Below, in pieces: positions 16,962-25,424 of a stretch of 64,000 bases of DNA (positions within the stretch are counted from its first letter, which is position 1; the number at the start of each line of letters is the position of its first letter). The position numbers were made by a program, and so were the translations under genes. Source of the DNA: Billgrantia tianxiuensis (GTDB lineage Bacteria; Pseudomonadota; Gammaproteobacteria; Pseudomonadales; Halomonadaceae). The notes beneath the pieces are model-generated. The model worked only from the letters and a program-made list of their open reading frames with translations, was not told the origin of the DNA and did no database searches. The stretch covers positions 186,001 to 250,000 of the forward strand of contig NZ_CP035042.1 of assembly GCF_009834345.1 (NCBI RefSeq), in the 5' to 3' direction.

Positions 16962-16997
16962 TTTCTTGAGAGTACTACGTTTCTTGAGAGTACTACG
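16962..16997 (+). repeat. 18-bp perfect tandem duplication before wzb
   Basis: TTTCTTGAGAGTACTACG occurs twice without interruption, ending 3 bases before the wzb ATG. Each copy contains GAGAG, so the duplication also doubles the possible ribosome-binding sequence. Confidence 0.9.
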
Positions 16998-17000
16998 TTC

Positions 17001-17438
17001 ATGATCCACTCCATCCTAGTGGTCTGTCGCGGCAATATCTGTCGCAGTCCCGTAGCGGCGGCGATGCTCCAGCGCCAGTTGCCCCGCTGCCGCGTGAGTT
17101 CGGCCGGGTTGGCCGCCTTGACCGATCGAGGCGTCGAGCCCAGTGCGCGAGCGCTTGCCGAAGCCGAGGGGCTCGACGTGTCCCGCCATGCGGCCCGGCA
17201 GCTCGAAGCGCAGCATCTGATGGAGGCAGACCTGGTACTGGTGATGAGCGAAGAGCAGCGGCGAGAGATCACCGAGCGCTGGCCCCAGGCGATGGGTAAG
17301 GTCATGCGTCTGGGGCACTGGCTTGCCCAGGGCCAGGGGTGCGATATTCCCGACCCTTATCGTCGCTCTGTGGAGACGTTTCGGCAGACGCACCAGCTCC
17401 TGGGCGACGCCGCCCGAGAGTGGATCAGGCGACTGTAG
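17001..17438 (+). CDS. wzb: Wzb-type low-molecular-weight protein-tyrosine phosphatase
   Basis: Cytoplasmic phosphatase that dephosphorylates the Wzc tyrosine cluster and so permits high-molecular-weight polysaccharide assembly. The 145 residues begin with the P-loop CRGNICRSP (catalytic Cys9, Arg15), and the general-acid Asp is in IPDPYRRS near residue 116. It precedes wza and wzc as the first gene of the export module. A 402-base gap separates it from wza, so it may have its own promoter upstream of the ops element. Confidence 0.92.
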   Translation: MIHSILVVCRGNICRSPVAAAMLQRQLPRCRVSSAGLAALTDRGVEPSARALAEAEGLDVSRHAARQLEAQHLMEADLVLVMSEEQRREITERWPQAMGKVMRLGHWLAQGQGCDIPDPYRRSVETFRQTHQLLGDAAREWIRRL

Positions 17439-17840
17439 CGCCAGGGCCGTGCTCAAGGACTGACGTCCAACTGCTTGATGTTCCTTCGCAGTAGGTATCG
17501 TGGCTCTTGCCAAGGATCGCTTTGGCTCACTTTTCCTGCTGATTTTTCCTCATACGTTTTTTCCTGTCCTTCCATGCTTTTCTTAGCGTTTTTTTATTCC
17601 CCATTTTCAGCCCACGGCTGACCCAAAAACCATCTGGTGCCGTTGAAACGCCAATGTAACCTGAATGTATCTTTGGCTTCATCAAGGCGTCATGTTTTTT
17701 GCATCTGCGAAGTTACGAAATGTAACTACCAGGTCGGTGCCGCAACGAAGCCGGACAAGAAGAAAAGAATGGCTTCGGATGGCTGCCAGTGAATCCGGGG
17801 CGGTAGCGTGTCGATGGGATCCCGCAGGGGAGACGGAACA
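17439..17840 (+). promoter_or_regulatory. Long AT-rich leader of the polysaccharide operon
   Basis: 402 bases without a gene, visibly richer in A and T (many T-runs) than its surroundings. It holds an inverted repeat AGTTAC-GAAAT-GTAACT at 17711-17727. The motif AATGTAAC occurs inside that repeat and again upstream near 17652. An exact ops element lies at 17799-17809 close to wza. The overall plan resembles JUMPstart leaders of RfaH-controlled surface-polysaccharide operons. Confidence 0.65.
17799..17809 (+). promoter_or_regulatory. ops element (RfaH recruitment site)
   Basis: GGCGGTAGCGT, identical to the core ops sequence, lies 31 bases before the wza ATG. The bases before it (GCTGCCAGTGAATCCGGG) resemble the JUMPstart context. 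It would load RfaH onto RNA polymerase for the roughly 16-kb transcript downstream. Confidence 0.85.
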
Positions 17841-19019
17841 ATGATGACGTTAGCGAACAGAGAAGGCATTTGGGCTCTTGACAGTTCGAATGGCCGCTCC
17901 CGGGCAGCGAGCAAAGCGAGATTTCTAGCTGCGTTGACGCTGATGATCGTGCTGATTTTCCTGGCTGGTTGCGCATACTCGCCGGGTGGCCATATCGATG
18001 AAAGGCGGCTTGACGAAGCGCTCGATGCGAGGGTCGACATACAGCCAATAACGCCAGAACTGGTCATGGGCATGAGGATTGTCGAGCCGGCTTCGAGGCC
18101 GCTTCCCGCCGAACTGCAGCGTGAACTCGAACAATATGAGTATCGTCTTGGGCCCGGTGACGTCGTCAGCGTCATCGTCTACGACCACCCGGAATTGACC
18201 ATACCGGCCGGTAGCGAGCGCGCGGCGTCGGAAACCGGCAATCGGGTGCGCCCCGACGGGACTATGTTCTATCCCTATGTCGGCCGGGTGCAGGTGGCGG
18301 GAATGACGCTCGAGGAATTGCGTGGACTGATCACCCGCCGGCTTTCCGAGGTCATCACCAACCCGCAGGTGGAGGTTGGCATCGCCGCGTTCCGCTCGCA
18401 GAAGATCTATGTGAGCGGAGCCGTGGAACGCCCGGGAGTGCAGCCTCTGACCATCGTGCCGTTGACCGTTCTGGACGCCATCAGCGAAGCGGGCGGTGCG
18501 CGCAACGATGCCGACTGGCACAACGTGCTGCTCAACCGCGACGGGCGTGAGGAGCGCATCTCCTTGTTCGCCATGCTGCGCCAGGGCGATCTGACACAGA
18601 ACCGTCTGCTGCGTGACGGCGATCTGTTGCACGTACCCACCTCCGAGAACCAGAACGTGGTGGTGCTTGGTCAGGTATTGAAGCCTGGAGCCATTGCGCT
18701 GGGCAACGAGCGCCTGTCGCTGACGGATGCTCTGGCCCGGGCCGGCGGCGTCAATGAGAGCCGGGCGCAACCCTCCGGTATCTTTGTAGTACGCGGAAAT
18801 CCGCCGGAAAGCGAGAAATTGGCAACGGTCTATCAGCTGGATATCAGCGATGCAACACGCCTGATGCTGGGCACCAGATTCCCCCTGAATCCCCAAGATG
18901 TCGTCTATGTGACCTCAGCGCCGCTGGCACGTTGGAACAATGTCATCTCGCTGCTGATTCCTTCGGTGACACTGCCGGGTGATGTTGCCAGGTCGGTGGA
19001 TAACGTCGGTGAACTGTAA
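17841..19019 (+). CDS. wza: Wza-type outer-membrane polysaccharide export lipoprotein
   Basis: Forms the octameric outer-membrane channel for group 1-type capsule or EPS. The 392 residues have a lipoprotein signal with the lipobox LAGC, a Poly_export domain (YRLGPGDVVSVIVYDHPEL near residue 100) and SLBB domains (SQKIYVSGAVERPGV, NVVVLGQVLKPGAIAL). ATG 17841 is favoured by GGGGAG 8 bases upstream; ATG 17844 is also possible. It sits directly downstream of the ops element, with wzc 42 bases after it. Confidence 0.93.
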   Translation: MMTLANREGIWALDSSNGRSRAASKARFLAALTLMIVLIFLAGCAYSPGGHIDERRLDEALDARVDIQPITPELVMGMRIVEPASRPLPAELQRELEQYEYRLGPGDVVSVIVYDHPELTIPAGSERAASETGNRVRPDGTMFYPYVGRVQVAGMTLEELRGLITRRLSEVITNPQVEVGIAAFRSQKIYVSGAVERPGVQPLTIVPLTVLDAISEAGGARNDADWHNVLLNRDGREERISLFAMLRQGDLTQNRLLRDGDLLHVPTSENQNVVVLGQVLKPGAIALGNERLSLTDALARAGGVNESRAQPSGIFVVRGNPPESEKLATVYQLDISDATRLMLGTRFPLNPQDVVYVTSAPLARWNNVISLLIPSVTLPGDVARSVDNVGEL

Positions 19020-19061
19020 GGCTTGCTTGTCTCGTTAAATCACGAGTAAAGAGGCATCGAC

Positions 19062-21317
19062 ATGACGATTTTTTCCAACCCGCCAGGATCTCCTCCGGCA
19101 CCTTCCGAGAGCAGCGACATAAGCCTGAGGAAGCTGGTCGACGCGCTGAACGGCAGGAAATTTCTCCTACTTGGCAGCATCCTGGCATTCATGCTGGCGG
19201 GGTATTTTTATTCGAGTTCCCAGCCACGTATCTATCAATCCGATGCGCTGATCCAGGTCGAGAACCGGGCCGCGATATTGAGCCTTCTCGATTCGCTGGC
19301 CGGGGGTGAGCAGCTCGGCAACCCGACCGCGGCCGAGCTCGAGATACTTCAGTCGCGCATGGTCATGGGGGAAACCGTCGATCGGCTCGACCTGACGCTT
19401 AACATCGAGCCGCGCCGAATGCCATGGGTAGGCGACTTCCTGGTCAACCATGGCGTCCAGTACGCCTGGTTGGAACGTCTCGTACCCGAGTTCCTGCTCC
19501 AGCGTTTGCCGGGTGCCAAGGCGTCGTTGGGATCGCCTTATGTCTGGGCGGGAGAGACGCTACGGCTCTCCCGCTTCGAAACGCCGGTAGAGAACGAAGG
19601 CTGGCAGCACACTCTGAGGGTCACGGGTGAAGACACCTACGAGCTGTGGCTGGACGAGACGCTCCTGCTGAGCGGCCGAGCCGGCGAGACGGTCTCCAAC
19701 GAACAGGGCTATCGCATATTCGTCAGCCAACTGGACGCCCATGCGGGGGCCGAGTTCCACGTCCGGCGCATGTCCCGGCTCAGTGCCATCGGTCAGCTCC
19801 AGCGGCGCTTCATGATCATGCCGCGCGGCAAGGACTCGGGCGTCTACCAGGTATTCCTGAACGGGCCGGATCGGATCCTGACCCAGCAGACGCTGGATAC
19901 CATCACCGGGGTATTCCTGACCCAGAACGTGCAACGCCAGTCGGAGGAAGCCGAGAAACAGCTCGCCTTCCTCGACGAGCAGATTCCCCAGGTCAACGAG
20001 CTGTTGACGGAAGCGGAAAATCAACTGAACAGCTATCGTTCCCAGCGCGATTCCGTCGATCTCACCTTCGAAACCCAGAACCTGCTCACCCGGCTGGTAG
20101 CGGTCGAGAATCAGCTCACCGAACTGGCCTTGGCCGAAGCGGATCTGGCCGAGCGCTTCCGGCCGACGCATCCCAACTATCAAGCGCTGCTACGGCAGCG
20201 TTCACAGCTGCAGGCGGAGCGCGAGAGAATCAATGCTTTGGTCGGCGAGCTACCCGAAACCCAGCAGGAGGTACTGCGGCTGACCCGGGATACCCAGGTC
20301 AACCAGCAGGTCTACGTGCAACTGCTCAACCAGCGTCAGGAGATGCGCCTGCTCAAGGCCGGCACGGTGGGCAACGTGCGTATTCTCGACAATGCCGAAA
20401 TGCAGCCGGGTATCATCTCGCCACGGGTTCCGCTCACTACGCTCATCAGTGGCTTGATCGGTGCGCTGCTGGCAGCGTTGGGCGTCATCCTGCGGCTGTT
20501 GCTGAGCCAGGCGGTCAAGAGCCCCGACCAGCTCGAGGAGATCGGGCTGCCGGTGTATGCCACGCTGCCTGACTCGGCGGGACAGGGCCGGCTCACGCGA
20601 CGCATGCGGCTGGCCGGAGCGAAGCAGCAGCAGGATGTCTTCCGCGGCCTGCTGGCAGTGGAAGAGCCCGCAGAACTTTCCGTCGAGGCGCTGCGCAGCC
20701 TGCGTACCAGCCTCTACTTCGCCATGCTGGAGGCGGGCAACAACCGCCTGATGATTGCCGGGGCGGGGCCGGGGGTGGGCAAGAGCTTCGTGGCGGCCAA
20801 TCTCGCGGTGGTGTGCGCCCAGGCCGGCCAGCGCGTGCTGCTGATCGATGCCGACATGCGGCGCGGTCGTCTGCACCATGCCTTTCACGTCAAGGGTGTA
20901 CCGGGCCTCTCGGAGCTGCTGGCTCAGCGAATCGAGCGTGACGAGGCGATTCGAGCCAGTGAGGTGGAGGGTCTGGACTTCGTGACCCGGGGCACGGTGC
21001 CACCCAATCCTTCCGAGCTGCTGATGCAGCGCAGCTTCCATGACTTTCTCCAGGCCATGAGCGGCGTCTACGACCTGGTGGTGATCGACACGCCGCCGGT
21101 ACTGGCGGTCACCGATGCGGCCGTCGTCGGCAAGTTGGCCGGCACCAGCCTGCTGGTGGTGCGCTTCGGTGTCAATCCGCCAGCCGAGATCAAGGCGGCC
21201 AAGCGCCGGTTGGAGAGTGCCGGGGTGCGGCTGAAGGGCGCAATCCTCAACGGTCTGGAAAAGCCGACCAGCAACCGCTATGGCCATTATGGCAACTACA
21301 TCTATGCCTACCGGTGA
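19062..21317 (+). CDS. wzc: Wzc-type polysaccharide co-polymerase and tyrosine autokinase
   Basis: Inner-membrane chain-length regulator and autokinase that docks with Wza. The 751 residues have an N-terminal Wzz domain with a first helix near residues 32-50, long periplasmic coiled coils, a second helix near 455-480 (LISGLIGALLAALGVILRLL) and a cytoplasmic BY-kinase domain. The kinase domain has Walker A AGPGVGKS near 570, Walker A' VLLIDADMRRGRLH and Walker B VVIDTPP. The C-terminus carries the tyrosine cluster NRYGHYGNYIYAYR. The 4-5 closely spaced Tyr are the substrates of Wzb, encoded two genes upstream. Confidence 0.95.
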   Translation: MTIFSNPPGSPPAPSESSDISLRKLVDALNGRKFLLLGSILAFMLAGYFYSSSQPRIYQSDALIQVENRAAILSLLDSLAGGEQLGNPTAAELEILQSRMVMGETVDRLDLTLNIEPRRMPWVGDFLVNHGVQYAWLERLVPEFLLQRLPGAKASLGSPYVWAGETLRLSRFETPVENEGWQHTLRVTGEDTYELWLDETLLLSGRAGETVSNEQGYRIFVSQLDAHAGAEFHVRRMSRLSAIGQLQRRFMIMPRGKDSGVYQVFLNGPDRILTQQTLDTITGVFLTQNVQRQSEEAEKQLAFLDEQIPQVNELLTEAENQLNSYRSQRDSVDLTFETQNLLTRLVAVENQLTELALAEADLAERFRPTHPNYQALLRQRSQLQAERERINALVGELPETQQEVLRLTRDTQVNQQVYVQLLNQRQEMRLLKAGTVGNVRILDNAEMQPGIISPRVPLTTLISGLIGALLAALGVILRLLLSQAVKSPDQLEEIGLPVYATLPDSAGQGRLTRRMRLAGAKQQQDVFRGLLAVEEPAELSVEALRSLRTSLYFAMLEAGNNRLMIAGAGPGVGKSFVAANLAVVCAQAGQRVLLIDADMRRGRLHHAFHVKGVPGLSELLAQRIERDEAIRASEVEGLDFVTRGTVPPNPSELLMQRSFHDFLQAMSGVYDLVVIDTPPVLAVTDAAVVGKLAGTSLLVVRFGVNPPAEIKAAKRRLESAGVRLKGAILNGLEKPTSNRYGHYGNYIYAYR

Positions 21318-21323
21318 CAGCGC

Positions 21324-23126
21324 ATGGTGACCCAACTGCGCGAGCTTTACTCCTTGCTGTCTCCGGGACAGCGGCGACGCCTGCTGCGGTTGCAGGGCCT
21401 TATCATCGTCATGGCCTTCGCCGAGATAGCCAGCGTCATCGCCATCGGACCCTTCATGGCGGTGGTGGGCGACATGAGCCGGCTTCAGGGCGAGGGCTGG
21501 CTGGCCCAGGCCTACCGATTGAGCGGCTTCGACAGCCCCGAGCGCTTTCTCTCGCTGCTGGGCGTCAGCGTGCTCGCGGTACTGCTGGTGGCGGCAATGT
21601 TCTCCATGTACACCACCTGGCGACTGTCGCTCTATGGCGCCCAGGTCGGTGCGGAGCTCTCCAGCCGGCTCTATCGCTACTACCTGCATCAGCCCTGGCT
21701 GTTCCATGCCGGTGGCAGCAGCAGTCGGCTGATCAACCGTGCTTCACAGGAAGTCCAGCGAGTCACCAACCGGGTGATCAACCCCTTCATGCAGCTCAAT
21801 GCCAAGCTGGTCATGGTGACCTGCATGTCGCTCACCATCTTCCTCTACAACCCGGTCGTGGCGGCCAGCGGCATCCTGATCTTCATTGCCTCCTACCTAT
21901 TGCTGTACAAGACGGTTCGGCGCTTTCTGATCTCCAATGGCCGGCGGGTATCACGCTCACAGGCCAAGCGCTTCAAGCTGATGACGGAGGGGTTCGGCGG
22001 GATCAAGGATCTGCTGTTGCTGCGTCGCCAGGCCACCTTCACCACTCAGTTCGACCGGGCCAGCCAGCAGGTGGCGCGCGGCCAGGGGGTGACCCAGGGC
22101 CTGAGCGAGGCGCCCCGCTATGCCATCGAGATGGTTGCCTTTGGCTCGGTGATCCTGCTGGTGCTCTATTTGCTGAATTCCCACCAGGGCAACCTGGGCA
22201 CGATCCTGCCGGCGCTGTCGATCTATGCACTGGCGGGTTTCAAGATGCTGCCGGCCTATCAGAAGATGTACGGCGCCATCTCGCATATCCGCGGCAACCT
22301 GGCGGCCTACGAATCGATTCGCGAGGATCTGATCGCCAGTCAGGCGCATGCCGAGGCAGAGCTGGTGGGAACCCACGACAAGGTACTTCCGCTGGTGCCG
22401 CAGAGAAGCATTCGGCTCGAGGAGGTGCACTTTCACTACCCGGGCAAGCGCGTGGCGGCACTCAACGGCCTGAACCTGACCATTCCCGTTGGAGCCCGGG
22501 TGGGGCTGGTGGGGGCGTCCGGTTCCGGCAAGTCCACTGCCGTGGACTTGCTGCTGGGACTGATCCAGCCGCAGCAGGGCCGGATTCTGGTGGACGAGAG
22601 GCCGCTGACCGAGGAGACCCTGCCACGCTGGCAAGCCTGCATCGGTTTCGTGCCTCAGCACATCTTCCTGGCCGATGCCACCATTCTCGAGAACGTCGCC
22701 TTTGGCGTGCCGCGCGAGGAGATCGATGCAGGGCAGGTCGAAGAGGCGGTGCGCATGGCCCAGCTCGACGAACTGCTCGCTTCCTTGCCCGACGGGCTCG
22801 AAACCTATGTCGGCGAACGTGGCGTACAGCTCTCCGGCGGGCAGCGCCAGCGTATCGGGATCGCCCGGGCACTTTACCGCAACGCCCAAGTGCTAGTGCT
22901 CGACGAGGCCACCAGCGCCCTTGACGGCATCACCGAACAGCGCGTGATGGCCGACATTGCGGCTATCGCCGGTGGCAAGACTCTGGTGATGATCGCGCAC
23001 CGCCTGACCACGGTGAAGGATTGCGATGTGATCCATATGGTCGACCAGGGGCGGGTCACCGACAGCGGTACCTACGACGAACTGGTCGCGCGCAATGTCG
23101 CGTTCCGCATGATGGCCAATCTCTAG
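21324..23126 (+). CDS. ABC-type flippase/exporter (PglK/MsbA-like)
   Basis: A 600-residue half-transporter: six membrane helices in the first 330 residues, then an ATPase with Walker A GASGSGKS near 394, ABC signature LSGGQRQR near 503 and Walker B VLVLDEATSALD. It resembles PglK-type flippases for polyprenyl-linked oligosaccharides more than Wzm/Wzt systems, because both domains are in one chain. It starts 6 bases after wzc and would be the repeat-unit flippase in a cluster where no Wzx is seen (inference). Lipid or protein export cannot be excluded. Confidence 0.85.
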   Translation: MVTQLRELYSLLSPGQRRRLLRLQGLIIVMAFAEIASVIAIGPFMAVVGDMSRLQGEGWLAQAYRLSGFDSPERFLSLLGVSVLAVLLVAAMFSMYTTWRLSLYGAQVGAELSSRLYRYYLHQPWLFHAGGSSSRLINRASQEVQRVTNRVINPFMQLNAKLVMVTCMSLTIFLYNPVVAASGILIFIASYLLLYKTVRRFLISNGRRVSRSQAKRFKLMTEGFGGIKDLLLLRRQATFTTQFDRASQQVARGQGVTQGLSEAPRYAIEMVAFGSVILLVLYLLNSHQGNLGTILPALSIYALAGFKMLPAYQKMYGAISHIRGNLAAYESIREDLIASQAHAEAELVGTHDKVLPLVPQRSIRLEEVHFHYPGKRVAALNGLNLTIPVGARVGLVGASGSGKSTAVDLLLGLIQPQQGRILVDERPLTEETLPRWQACIGFVPQHIFLADATILENVAFGVPREEIDAGQVEEAVRMAQLDELLASLPDGLETYVGERGVQLSGGQRQRIGIARALYRNAQVLVLDEATSALDGITEQRVMADIAAIAGGKTLVMIAHRLTTVKDCDVIHMVDQGRVTDSGTYDELVARNVAFRMMANL

Positions 23127-23146
23127 CTCGCCCGGAGCCTATCGCC

Positions 23147-24301
23147 ATGAACCTGATTGCTGCGGTGCTGCTGTTCTTCGGCCTTAGCCTGGCGAGTCTC
23201 TACGTCTTCCCCAGCGGGTTGCCCCAGCCCGCCGATTTCCTGTTGCTTGGCTTCGCGGGGCTGATGTCGCTGCTGGCACTGGGCGACAAACGGCTTGCGG
23301 CATCCTCCTTTGCCCTCTGCTGGGCGCTGATGGTGCTGTGGGTACTGCTGGTCTGCCTGGGCTGGGCGCTGGTCATGGAGAGTACGGCGTTTTTCATCTA
23401 CCCCGCCTTCTATCTCTTCAACTTCCTGGTGGGCATGGCATTGCTGCGTTTTCTCAGCCTATCCGGCGAGATGGGGCGCAGCCTGGTGCGCAACGGGCTC
23501 TCCATCGCGCTGCTGGTGGCGGCGAGCCAGGTGCTGCTGCAACTCGGAGCGGGGGCGAACCGTACCACGGGGAGTTTCAACAACCCCAACCAGCTGGCCT
23601 ACTTCTCGCTGTGTGGCATCGTCGTGCTCATGCTGCTGGATGATTTTCGCCCGCCGCTGCGTCCGCTGATGCTGGCTGGATTGGTGGCGGCCGTGATCAG
23701 CATTCTCGCGGCTTCATCCCTGGGGGCCATGGGCGGTGCGGTGCTGGTCGGCTTGGGCTGGGTGGTGGCCAATCTGGATCGACTGCACCGTTTCGCCAGG
23801 CTGTTGCTGGTGGTGCCGCTGATTCTGGTGGTGGTGGTGGTGGTGAACCTGAGTTCGGATGGCCAGGTGCAGAGCAATCTGCAGTCGCGCATGGATCGCG
23901 CCCCGGACAAGGTGGAGAACGCCTACGAGGAGCGCAAGTACGACCGGCTGGCCAACTTCCCGGAATACGCCATTCTGGGGGCGGCGGAGGGCGAGCGTCG
24001 TCGCTTCGCTCCCTATCACAACAGCGAAATCCACTCCTCCTACGGCAACATGCTGTTCGCCTATGGCATCCCCGGGTTTGGGCTGTTCCTGGCCGTGATC
24101 TTCCTCGCGCTGCGCAATGCGCCGGTCTACGTCTGGATGGGGGTGGCGGGGCCGCTAGTCTATTCGCTCACCCACAATGGGCTCCGCTCGACGCTGTTCT
24201 GGATGATGCTGGCGATCTGCTGGCACCTCTATCGACAGGGTTGGGTGAGGCTGCGGGACACGGTGGCTGCGGCACCGGACATTCCGGAACTCGAACGTTG
24301 A
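23147..24301 (+). CDS. wzy: O-antigen polymerase/ligase-family membrane protein (Wzy-like)
   Basis: A 384-residue protein with about 10-12 hydrophobic helices and a periplasmic loop near residues 245-310, followed by [20 protein letters not shown]. That loop pattern is typical of the Wzy_C/O-antigen polymerase family. It probably polymerises repeat units in the periplasm. ATG 23147 is 20 bases after the ABC gene; the upstream extension of the frame has no recognisable start. A ligase role is possible, but the co-location with wza/wzc favours polymerase. Confidence 0.78.
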   Translation: MNLIAAVLLFFGLSLASLYVFPSGLPQPADFLLLGFAGLMSLLALGDKRLAASSFALCWALMVLWVLLVCLGWALVMESTAFFIYPAFYLFNFLVGMALLRFLSLSGEMGRSLVRNGLSIALLVAASQVLLQLGAGANRTTGSFNNPNQLAYFSLCGIVVLMLLDDFRPPLRPLMLAGLVAAVISILAASSLGAMGGAVLVGLGWVVANLDRLHRFARLLLVVPLILVVVVVVNLSSDGQVQSNLQSRMDRAPDKVENAYEERKYDRLANFPEYAILGAAEGERRRFAPYHNSEIHSSYGNMLFAYGIPGFGLFLAVIFLALRNAPVYVWMGVAGPLVYSLTHNGLRSTLFWMMLAICWHLYRQGWVRLRDTVAAAPDIPELER

Positions 24302-24321
24302 TGATAAAGGGGGCAAGGCCG

Positions 24322-25394
24322 ATGCACTTCATGCCAAACAACCGCTTTTATCGATCGCTGCTGGGAATCGCGGCGACGCTTGGGGTCATCCAGGTGCTGC
24401 TTTGGTCCGGCTCGTCGTCCGCGCCGGCTGCCGCCTTCCCCTTGGCCGTCATCAGTGCCCAGGGGGAAACGGTACCGGTGGCGAGCCGCGGCGATGCCGC
24501 CGACGACCCGGCCATCTGGTACAACGCCGATGCTCCGGAGCGCAGCCTGGTGCTGGGAACCGACAAGAAGCGTGGCCTGGAAGTCTACGACCTGCAGGGG
24601 AACGTGTGCAGTCCCTGCCGGTGGGACCACTCAACAACGTCGATCTGCGCCAGGACGTGCTGCTCGACGGGCGGCGCATGGACGTCGCCGTGGCGACTCA
24701 TCGTGAGGAGGAGAGCCTGGCGGTATTCGAGATCGATGCGAACGGGGAGGTGAGCCTGATCGGACTGGTCCCCACCGATTTGGAGGGTATCTACGGCATC
24801 TGCCTTTATCGCCACGGCGAGGAGCTGCACGTCTTCACCAATGCCAAGGATGGTAATTACCTCCAGCATCGCCTGGAGATCGTCCAGGGCGAACCCCGCG
24901 CCGAGCTGCTGCGCTATTTCCGGCTGGAAACCCGGCCCGAGGGTTGCGTGGTGGACGATGCCCGCTCGCTGCTGTTCGTCGGCGAGGAGGAGTTCGGTGT
25001 CTGGGTCATGCAGGCATCGCCGGAGGCGGGAACGAGCCGCGAGGTGGTGATCGAGGCGAAGACGCCGCTGGAGCCCGATATCGAGGGGCTGGCGCTGTAC
25101 GCCGACCGGTACCTGATCGTCTCCAGCCAGGGCAACCATCGCTTCGCCGTGCTCGAAGCCTCGCCGCCCTATCGTTTGCTGGGCATCTTCCGTATCGACG
25201 AAGACAGCGAGAACGGCATTGGCAGCGTGCGTGAGACCGACGGGATCGAGGTCAGCGCGCTGAACTTCGGCGAGCGCTTTGCTACCGGGCTGGTCGTGGT
25301 GCAGAGCGGTAGAAATGCCTCGCAAAACCAGAACTTCAAGTATCTCGACTGGGCGCAGATCGCTGCGGCCCTGGAGCTTCCCGGTCAGGAGTGA
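24322..25394 (+). CDS. 3-phytase-like beta-propeller protein, frame broken at 24597-24600
   Basis: Exported six-bladed propeller of the bacterial 3-phytase (BPP) family, which hydrolyses phosphomonoesters. The first part has a signal anchor and the blade-1 motif [11 protein letters not shown] near residue 53. It reads into the wrong frame at a GGGG run (24597-24600). Adding one G restores [20 protein letters not shown] and the whole C-terminal part ([43 protein letters not shown]). Repaired length is about 357 residues. ATG 24322 has AAGGGGG upstream; it also overlaps an in-frame ATG at 24301. A phytase-like phosphatase inside a polysaccharide operon is unusual. Confidence 0.8.
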
Positions 25395-25424
25395 CCGGCG
25401 TCAGGCAATTCAGAGGAAGAGGCC

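Larger units (their letters stand above)
16671..17000. other. Non-coding gap between deoR and wzb
   Basis: 330 bases without a gene. It contains a 122-bp nested imperfect palindrome (16725-16846) and an 18-bp tandem duplication (16962-16997) directly before wzb. Promoters for deoR and wzb must lie here, but I could not place them with confidence. Confidence 0.6.

Noticed and set aside
24322..25394. Calling the phytase-like gene, deoA, nrdG2, the RND operon genes and btuB pseudogenes
   Set aside because: All breaks are single-base contractions in G/C runs and no conserved residue is lost, so base-call error is the simpler explanation.
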